This document shows positions 1 to 4,942 of a stretch of DNA of 6,974 bases, one piece after another. Made by a program: the position numbers and the translations under genes. Under the pieces are notes generated by a model. The model had not been told where the DNA came from, ran no database searches, and worked only from the letters and a program-made list of their open reading frames with translations. Positions within the stretch are counted from its first letter, which is position 1. The number at the start of each line of letters is the position of its first letter. The stretch is from Desulfocapsa sp. (lineage in GTDB: Bacteria > Desulfobacterota > Desulfobulbia > Desulfobulbales > Desulfocapsaceae), in assembly GCA_029934815.1 (NCBI GenBank), contig JAOZLM010000120.1, positions 1-6,974 on the forward strand, written 5' to 3'.

Positions 1-1037
1 TCTGCCAGTTCACTCACAACCATGGCATAACGATTGGAGTGGTTCCACTCGGTGATGGCCTGAAAATTCGGGTATCCTGCAACATAACGTTTGCCGCCGC
101 CTTTTGCAGGATCAATTTCCAGGCCGACAATGGTCACAGGTCTATTTTCAAGCGGTGGATTCAGGGCAACATTCTGTTCCCGGGCAGCAATTGCATAATC
201 GACTAAGCCTTTGCGCCCCTTTTTATTGGCAGCCTTAACAGCTTCGCCTTCCAGCTTAGAGCCGATATCTATATAGTATGGCGCTGCCAGGCTCCAGTGA
301 TAAAAATGCAGATAGTTGGCAATGGATGCCAGAATATCGGGCACCGATCCAAAAACATCCCGGCGTTCATCCCCATCAAAGCTAACAGCATATTCCCGAA
401 AGCTTGAGGGGATAAACTGTGTCTGGCCAAATGCTCCGGCATACGATCCTTCAATGGAGAGTGGATCGTAGTTGTTTTCTTTGCAGAGTATAAGGAAATG
501 CAAAAGCTGCTTTCCAAAGAATTCAGATCTGCGTGGATAGGCGCTGAAAAGTGTGTTTAAGGTTCTAAAAACATTGAAGCCACCACTGTATTTACCAAAA
601 CGGGATTCCACTCCCCAAATAGCAATGACCACTTCCCGGTCAACTCCCAACTCTTTTTCTATACGATCAAGAATCGTTTTGTATTCGAGAAGTTTCCTTT
701 TTGCCGTTTCTATTACCTTGCCGGTAATAAACAGGGGACGATACTGGTAGTAGGGCTTTGATTCCCACTGTTTATCCATTAGAACAAGAACCCGGCGTTT
801 GATTTGTACGCTCCGAAATGTCTTGTCCAGTTCTGCCTGGGTGAAGCCGTGATCACGGATGAGTTTGTCAAAAAGATCTGCATACCTTTGTTGTTTGAGA
901 TCGATTTGCTGTCCGTCTTTAACACGGTCGGCTGCCAAAATTGTATTGTCAGCAAAACTGTGTTGAGCAGAGAAGAGTAAGAGAAGGCAAATAGCAAAAG
1001 AGAGGAAGTTATGTCCTACAGAGAACAGGCTTCGCAT
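1..1037 (-). CDS. mltB: MltB-type lytic murein transglycosylase (3' end beyond window)
   Basis: A periplasmic lytic transglycosylase cleaves the MurNAc-GlcNAc bond of peptidoglycan and forms 1,6-anhydroMurNAc. The frame is open from the ATG at 1037 to the left edge, giving 345 visible residues. Residues 1-29 form a signal peptide (MRSL start, Leu-rich core, HSFA cleavage site followed by DN) with no lipobox, so the protein is probably soluble rather than a lipoprotein like E. coli MltB. Family motifs seen are GVESRFG with the catalytic Glu144, GSYAGAFGQTQFIPSSF (197-213), SVPDILASIANYL (231-243), and the terminal WNHSNRYAMVVSELA, which resembles the end of the SLT_2 domain. Only a few residues, or an added peptidoglycan-binding domain, can be missing. 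The start codon overlaps the stop of the upstream DHH gene (TGATG) and has no visible Shine-Dalgarno site, so translational coupling is likely. MltB is the closest family member; another SLT_2 paralog name is possible. Confidence 0.93.
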   Translation of the reverse strand, partial: MRSLFSVGHNFLSFAICLLLLFSAQHSFADNTILAADRVKDGQQIDLKQQRYADLFDKLIRDHGFTQAELDKTFRSVQIKRRVLVLMDKQWESKPYYQYRPLFITGKVIETAKRKLLEYKTILDRIEKELGVDREVVIAIWGVESRFGKYSGGFNVFRTLNTLFSAYPRRSEFFGKQLLHFLILCKENNYDPLSIEGSYAGAFGQTQFIPSSFREYAVSFDGDERRDVFGSVPDILASIANYLHFYHWSLAAPYYIDIGSKLEGEAVKAANKKGRKGLVDYAIAAREQNVALNPPLENRPVTIVGLEIDPAKGGGKRYVAGYPNFQAITEWNHSNRYAMVVSELA

Positions 1038-2002
1038 CAGCTTGTTGGGGAATAGGTGGAATGGAAACGGGCAATAAAATCATCTAACATCTCTGCCGGC
1101 AGAGAATTAATGCCAGCGGCTGCTTTTCGACCACCACCAGTGGGAAAGGAGAGGCATAAGGTGTCGGCATCTTTTCTGTCGTTTAACGGCGCCCGCACGC
1201 TGATGCGTAGAGTTTTGTCACTATTTTCTACAATAAGAGCATGGGCGGCATCTTTTCTTTCTCGTGCCCTGAGATTAGAAAAAACGCCAGCCACTCGTCT
1301 GGCCCATGGGGCATCGGGGAAAGAGTAAATCCTGTTATGTGTTGTTGTATCCATCTCAGGTTGCTCCATGGCTTGCACCATATCTTTTTGGAAACCTTCG
1401 CGGAGCACGGCCAGATCGGCAGATTTCTTCATAAAAAGGAATGGATCAGAATAGTCTTGCAGAGAACGGAAAAGGGCGTCAGGGGTGAAATGGAGATCAG
1501 GAAGATCAGCACCGTAGCCATTGTAATTCAATAACTCGCCCAGTTCCTGTAGGGCATCAAGTTGCTCTGGTGAAAGATTCAGTATTGCGGCAGCCTGCAG
1601 GGCAGAATCGTGAAGGTTGTCCCCAAAAGCACCGGCAACAGCCCAGCTTCGATATTTTCCATTAAGGAGTTTGTCAACAATAAGTGAAGTACAGGTTGTC
1701 GGAGAAGGATCAAGGTGTGTAGTCAGGTTTGGGCTGGCTGGGATATCACCTGCAAAGTGGTGATCAATATAGGTGATGGTATTCTCTGCCTGAAGAAGTT
1801 GCAGGAGTGGCTGTCGGTTGGAGTCAAGGGAGATATCAAGCACAGTAATAGTGCTATTATGTACAGTACTAATCTTGTCCAGAAGCCTGATATCGCGTTT
1901 TACACCTGTAATCAGTGTAGCCTCAGGCTTCGGGCTAAGCAGACGAAGTTGATGCAGAGCGATTATCCCGTCTGCATCGCCATTGAATACGTCGTAATGC
2001 AT
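1037..2002 (-). CDS. DHH/DHHA1 family phosphoesterase
   Basis: A 321-residue protein of the DHH phosphoesterase superfamily (RecJ, NrnA, GdpP relatives), whose members hydrolyse phosphodiester bonds using Mn2+. Motifs seen are motif I FNGDADG (residues 6-12), motif II VLDIS (Asp56), motif III IDHH (80-82) and the motif IV Asp128 in GAFGDN. The C-terminal DHHA1 substrate-binding motif is GGGRKAAAG (289-297). Motif I has Asn7 where RecJ-type proteins usually have Asp. There is no signal peptide, so the protein is cytoplasmic. Substrate is unknown; short oligonucleotides, cyclic dinucleotide products or a non-nucleotide phosphoester are all possible. The chosen ATG at 2002 lies 10 nt after the lptD stop and puts the family-typical N-terminus (HYDVFNGDADG) at the start. 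A start at 2050 would add 16 residues inside lptD that look like an out-of-frame shadow. The Shine-Dalgarno site is weak, which suggests coupling to lptD. The stop overlaps the transglycosylase start. Confidence 0.9.
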   Translation of the reverse strand: MHYDVFNGDADGIIALHQLRLLSPKPEATLITGVKRDIRLLDKISTVHNSTITVLDISLDSNRQPLLQLLQAENTITYIDHHFAGDIPASPNLTTHLDPSPTTCTSLIVDKLLNGKYRSWAVAGAFGDNLHDSALQAAAILNLSPEQLDALQELGELLNYNGYGADLPDLHFTPDALFRSLQDYSDPFLFMKKSADLAVLREGFQKDMVQAMEQPEMDTTTHNRIYSFPDAPWARRVAGVFSNLRARERKDAAHALIVENSDKTLRISVRAPLNDRKDADTLCLSFPTGGGRKAAAGINSLPAEMLDDFIARFHSTYSPTS

Positions 2003-2012
2003 GTTGTGTTGT

Positions 2013-4316
2013 TTACAACCTGAAACCCAGTGGGTTACCAATGTTGGCAAGATTAAACATTATGCTGAAAGTGGTATCTCCGGGAGTATATTTTGATTGC
2101 AGCTCAACAGACCAGCATGCAGGCTGATACATAAGGGAGATATTCTGTTCGATAATTTGAGATTCTGAAATCGAGTGTTCAATATCATAAGCAGCAAAGA
2201 TAGTATCCCAAAGCTGTGTTTTGATGGCGAAGTTTATCTGTTGGGTGTCTGCGCCGTTCAGGTCGTCGTAGCGATAGTCCAGATTCATCGCATCACCCCG
2301 GCTGTTTATGTAAAAAGCTTCAACCGTATGGGAAGTTCCGTTTCCGTATACACTGATATCTGTTTTATAAATGAGTCTTGCGTTATTTATATCTTTCAGT
2401 GGAGTGAAGCGTAATTTAATTCTAACAGGTGACATTGGCTCATCGGATGCATTACTTCGCATGTCATAACTTTGCTTAATCTTCAGATATCCATATTCTC
2501 TGTTTGTCTCTTTTCCGTCACTGTTGCCGAAAAGATCAAAGAAGTTATCGATACCATAAGTTATCAGATTGGCATCACCTATTCTGTCCACGGAATCAAA
2601 CGATGGAAGATCGTCCTGATCTGTGTCGGAGAGGAAATCGTATTGCACATAAGGTCTGAAATTATGAGTGAGGCCATCCATGCCTCCGATATTTGCCGTA
2701 AAATCTCTTAGCAATGTTGTTCCGATTTCTGTATGAAACTCACCCAGTAAACGGTTTGGAGAGTTGCCTTGATCCCAGGTGCCATCTCCGAATGTTTGCA
2801 CACTGTACAATGTGTCACGAACTCCTGCTTCTGCACGGGATTCAAGATAAGGTCCCATTGGTAGTGGCATGGAAAGGCGAGGGTAGATATCAAATCTGTG
2901 TCCGCCAACCCCGTTTTCACGGTAATAGTTGACGTAATCTGTATCCCAGTCAAGGCTCAGGTCACTTAAACCAAGAAGCCTGCTTCCTGTAAAATCGAGA
3001 CTGGGCAGTTTCCAGAGTGGGGTGGGGCTTGTTTTGTCATGGCGTACATCGTTGATACCCAGAAACACGCCTTCAAGGGCCATACCATCCCAGCTTTTAA
3101 GTATTTTAAAAGTGTTTTGTCGCTGATCACTGGTTTTATTTTGAAAACCACGACCAAAGCTGCTGAGAAAACGTTCCTGTGATTGTCTAAAGCCGGTGGA
3201 GCCAGAGTTGAACTCTGTCAGGTAGTCGCGATCAGAAACGAGATCAAGGTCAGTACGGGTAACGATTCCATTATCAAAGTCGTGATCGAGTTTACCGCGA
3301 ACCCAATATCTGTCGTCGTTGGTGTGTGTGTATCCAGTATCCTGATAATATTCTGTTTCCGAAGGATCAGAGAGATCATCCTTCAGGTAGCTTGCCATAA
3401 ATCCACCCTTTTTTTGTGGAGCGAGGGCGTAGCGAAATTCAACACCGGGCATAAAACCACGGTTGGTAAGATATTCTGAGTAGATAGTCATATCTGAAGA
3501 ATCAGAGATGTTCACAAAGAGCGGCAGGTTGAATGCAAATCCACCATATTCTGATGTGGAAAATTCAGGAAACATAATACCGGTTTGCCGGGTATTGCCA
3601 ACAGGCACCATTAGCCAGGGACTATAGAATACAGGGACATCTTTAATGCGGAAGGTCGCATGTTTAAGTGTCGCGTACTCACCCTGTGTAACATTTGCCT
3701 CAGCGGCAGCAAAACTCCATGGAGGCGTGACTTCATCGTCAACTTTACAGGTGACTACCCAGCCGTCAGTAATACTGTAAGTATTGACCCCTGTTTTGGT
3801 AATGCTTTCTCCTTCAAGGTGCAGATCAAGTTTGTCGCGTAGGATCGTAGCTTTGCTGAACGTTCCGGTTTCCTTCTCCAGATCAAATGTGCCGGATTCT
3901 GCCGTAAGTCTGTCAGTTCCGTCTGCAATGGAGATATTGCCGCGGGCTTTGATGCTGTTATTTTCAACATCGTAGGCAATCCAGTCGGCAGTGATGGTTA
4001 CTGCTGTCTCATACCTGGGTTCCGCATCCTCAACGACTTCCTGGGTAAGCTCTTCGGGTTCATCTGCAGCAGAGTCTTCTTCAAGAAGAACATCCCATTT
4101 TGTTGCGGATGTTGTTTTTTTCTTTAAAACCGGAGGCAGTTTACGTGTTTTTGTGAGAACCACTTTACCTTCAGCTATGACACTGTTGGGATTATCAAAA
4201 CGAAGAACTTTATCGGCTTCAATCTGCCATTCTTCTGTTTCAATGGTATCAGCCAGAAGCAGACAGGGAGAGGAAAAGATCAGAAATGAAGCGAGACCAA
4301 AGGAAAGTTTTGTCAC
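2013..4316 (-). CDS. lptD: LPS-assembly outer membrane protein LptD
   Basis: LptD (OstA/Imp) is the beta-barrel that, with the lipoprotein LptE, inserts lipopolysaccharide into the outer leaflet at the end of the Lpt bridge. The product is 767 residues, close to E. coli LptD in size. The GTG at 4316 is chosen because AAGGAG lies 6 nt upstream and a signal peptide follows at once (about residues 1-22, ending LLLA). An upstream TTG at 4421 would only add leader-encoded residues. An N-terminal OstA-like jellyroll starts at WQIEADKVLRF and is split by a charged insert (about 56-105). The LptD-specific region includes FRIKDVPVFYSPWLMVPVG (about 223-240) followed by RQTGIMFPEF, equivalent to the E. 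coli segment that begins the barrel. The rest is beta-barrel, ending NPLGFRL. The mature protein has only two cysteines, Cys190 (VVTCKVDD) and Cys734 (QPACWSVE). It is first in an operon with the DHH gene. Confidence 0.95.
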   Translation of the reverse strand: MTKLSFGLASFLIFSSPCLLLADTIETEEWQIEADKVLRFDNPNSVIAEGKVVLTKTRKLPPVLKKKTTSATKWDVLLEEDSAADEPEELTQEVVEDAEPRYETAVTITADWIAYDVENNSIKARGNISIADGTDRLTAESGTFDLEKETGTFSKATILRDKLDLHLEGESITKTGVNTYSITDGWVVTCKVDDEVTPPWSFAAAEANVTQGEYATLKHATFRIKDVPVFYSPWLMVPVGNTRQTGIMFPEFSTSEYGGFAFNLPLFVNISDSSDMTIYSEYLTNRGFMPGVEFRYALAPQKKGGFMASYLKDDLSDPSETEYYQDTGYTHTNDDRYWVRGKLDHDFDNGIVTRTDLDLVSDRDYLTEFNSGSTGFRQSQERFLSSFGRGFQNKTSDQRQNTFKILKSWDGMALEGVFLGINDVRHDKTSPTPLWKLPSLDFTGSRLLGLSDLSLDWDTDYVNYYRENGVGGHRFDIYPRLSMPLPMGPYLESRAEAGVRDTLYSVQTFGDGTWDQGNSPNRLLGEFHTEIGTTLLRDFTANIGGMDGLTHNFRPYVQYDFLSDTDQDDLPSFDSVDRIGDANLITYGIDNFFDLFGNSDGKETNREYGYLKIKQSYDMRSNASDEPMSPVRIKLRFTPLKDINNARLIYKTDISVYGNGTSHTVEAFYINSRGDAMNLDYRYDDLNGADTQQINFAIKTQLWDTIFAAYDIEHSISESQIIEQNISLMYQPACWSVELQSKYTPGDTTFSIMFNLANIGNPLGFRL

Positions 4317-4322
4317 AGCAAA

Positions 4323-4328
4323 CTCCTT
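4323..4328 (-). promoter_or_regulatory. lptD ribosome binding site
   Basis: AAGGAG reads toward lptD with TTTGCT as spacer before a GTG codon at 4316-4314. This near-perfect Shine-Dalgarno site decides the start, as no ATG candidate nearby gives a signal peptide at the N-terminus. Confidence 0.88.
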
Positions 4329-4381
4329 AAAATTTACATATAAAACCACAAAAACACGGACAAGAATAAGTGTAGTTGTCA

Positions 4382-4413
4382 GTGTCTGTGTCGTTTCTGC
4401 TTGTTGTCGTTGT
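4382..4413 (-). other. CA-rich, U-free stretch in the lptD leader
   Basis: On the lptD coding strand these 32 bases contain no T and few G. They are made of ACA/GACA/CAA-like steps (GACAACAA, CGACACA, AGACAC; a further TGACAACT follows just downstream). Such sequence cannot fold well on itself and would stay single-stranded between the upstream hairpins and the ribosome binding site. It could be a standby or enhancer site for ribosomes or a protein-binding tract, but function is inference. The composition is seen directly. Confidence 0.5.
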
Positions 4414-4434
4414 AAATTCAAATGTTCGGATATG

Positions 4435-4477
4435 CACCCGTTCTAAGTCAGAACGTAATCATTCAGGGCAACGGGTG
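4435..4477 (-). promoter_or_regulatory. Mutually exclusive hairpins in the lptD leader
   Basis: In the lptD transcript sense, CACCCGTT (4477-4470) is perfectly complementary to AACGGGTG (4442-4435), an 8-bp stem around a 27-nt loop. Inside it CGTTCT (4455-4450) pairs perfectly with AGAACG (4444-4439) around a 5-nt loop. The bases 4439-4442 are needed by both stems, so only one can form. The element begins about 18 nt after the predicted transcription start and about 120 nt before the GTG. It may be an attenuator or ligand-sensing leader, or on DNA the GTTC-N7-GAAC dyad could be an operator. There is no U-run after it, so it is not a plain terminator. Confidence 0.5.
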
Positions 4478-4501
4478 GAGAACAATATGAATATTCCTTG
4501 A

Positions 4502-4530
4502 AATGTACGAGGATGGAAGGGGAGTGTCAA
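4502..4530 (-). promoter_or_regulatory. Sigma70-type promoter for lptD operon
   Basis: On the minus strand a consensus -35 TTGACA (4530-4525) is followed by exactly 17 bp and the -10 TACATT (4507-4502, 4 of 6 to consensus). The sequence just upstream of the -35 is AT-rich. Transcription would start near 4495 and give a leader of about 180 nt before lptD. It is the best promoter match I found in the divergent region. I did not see a sigmaE-like site of the kind that controls E. coli lptD. Confidence 0.65.
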
Positions 4531-4904
4531 GTGTAAAATCGTAGATTTGCCTTGATAATAAAGGGGAATTGTTTTATTTTCCGCCACAGTTGCATGTTAT
4601 TCCTGATAGGAGTAGCAATTAAGTGCTTCTGTTCTTTCTTAGCTGCCCTTCTGCAGCGGACTTTACTCCTTGATTATTCACAGAAAGAGGGTTCCGATGC
4701 CGAGGGTAGGATAGGTTTTTTATTTATAAGCCGATGATAGAAATGGAAAGAACTGAAAATAGCATTAGCAATTAAAATTGAAGAATTTTTTGCTGTACAA
4801 CCGAAAATACGGATGCAGTCTGAGATTCAGGGCAGGGTTGATAATAAATTCTGCCACAACGAAATAATAGTATTCTTCTGAAAATCAGGTGGAATACAAA
4901 AAAG
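4531..4904 (+). other. Non-coding divergent region upstream of RNase gene, rich in inverted repeats
   Basis: I see no convincing gene here. Inverted repeats are TCCT/AGGA (4601-4604 with 4608-4611), which competes with AGGAGTA/TACTCCT (4608-4614 with 4664-4670); inside the latter lies GCTGC/GCAGC (4642-4646 with 4653-4657). GGCAGGG/TTCTGCC (4831-4837 with 4849-4855, two G.U pairs) follows. Two similar small stems CTGA-N3-TCAG, each followed by GG, lie at 4820-4830 and 4878-4888. The 11-mer TTGATAATAAA occurs twice (4552-4562 and 4838-4848, the second in a hairpin loop). A weak promoter candidate for the ribonuclease gene is TTGATA (4838-4843), 19 bp, AATAAT (4863-4868). A long structured 5' UTR would fit RNase E genes, which in E. 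coli self-regulate through their leader. Confidence 0.4.
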
Positions 4905-4937
4905 ATCGGTAATAAGAAGTGTTTTACCGATGAAGGA
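4905..4937 (+). promoter_or_regulatory. 8-bp hairpin abutting the Shine-Dalgarno site of the RNase E/G gene
   Basis: ATCGGTAA (4905-4912) and TTACCGAT (4924-4931) are perfect complements around an 11-nt loop. The hairpin ends 1 nt before AAGGA (4933-4937), which lies 5 nt before the ATG at 4943. A stem this close to the ribosome binding site can modulate ribosome access or be a cleavage or protection site. Because the gene encodes an RNase E-type enzyme, feedback on its own message is an obvious hypothesis, not shown by the sequence. A stop (TGA 4931-4933) is in frame just upstream, confirming the start. Confidence 0.6.
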
Positions 4938-4942
4938 ACATT

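Noticed and set aside
1..1037. Possible broken or frameshifted transglycosylase, since short open frames lie across this stretch
   Set aside because: The true minus-strand frame is open without interruption from the ATG at 1037 to the window edge and contains all family motifs; the short frames are shadows.
2003..2050. Longer N-terminus for the DHH protein starting at 2050
   Set aside because: The added 16 residues overlap the end of lptD and do not fit the family's N-terminus, which starts just before FNGDADG.
4317..4421. Upstream TTG start for lptD
   Set aside because: It has no Shine-Dalgarno site and would place 35 leader-derived residues before the signal peptide; the GTG at 4316 has AAGGAG at good spacing.
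4623..4673. A 16-codon GTG frame after AGGAG, as a possible leader peptide
   Set aside because: Spacing to AGGAG is long (10 nt), the peptide has no regulatory codon run, and no gene follows close by.
4608..4724. Intrinsic terminator ending in the T-run at 4715-4724
   Set aside because: No GC-rich stem lies directly before the T-run; the nearest stems end more than 40 nt upstream.
4552..4737. A 61-codon open frame starting TTG in the divergent region
   Set aside because: No ribosome binding site, no ATG, no recognisable domain, and it spans several inverted repeats; probably chance.
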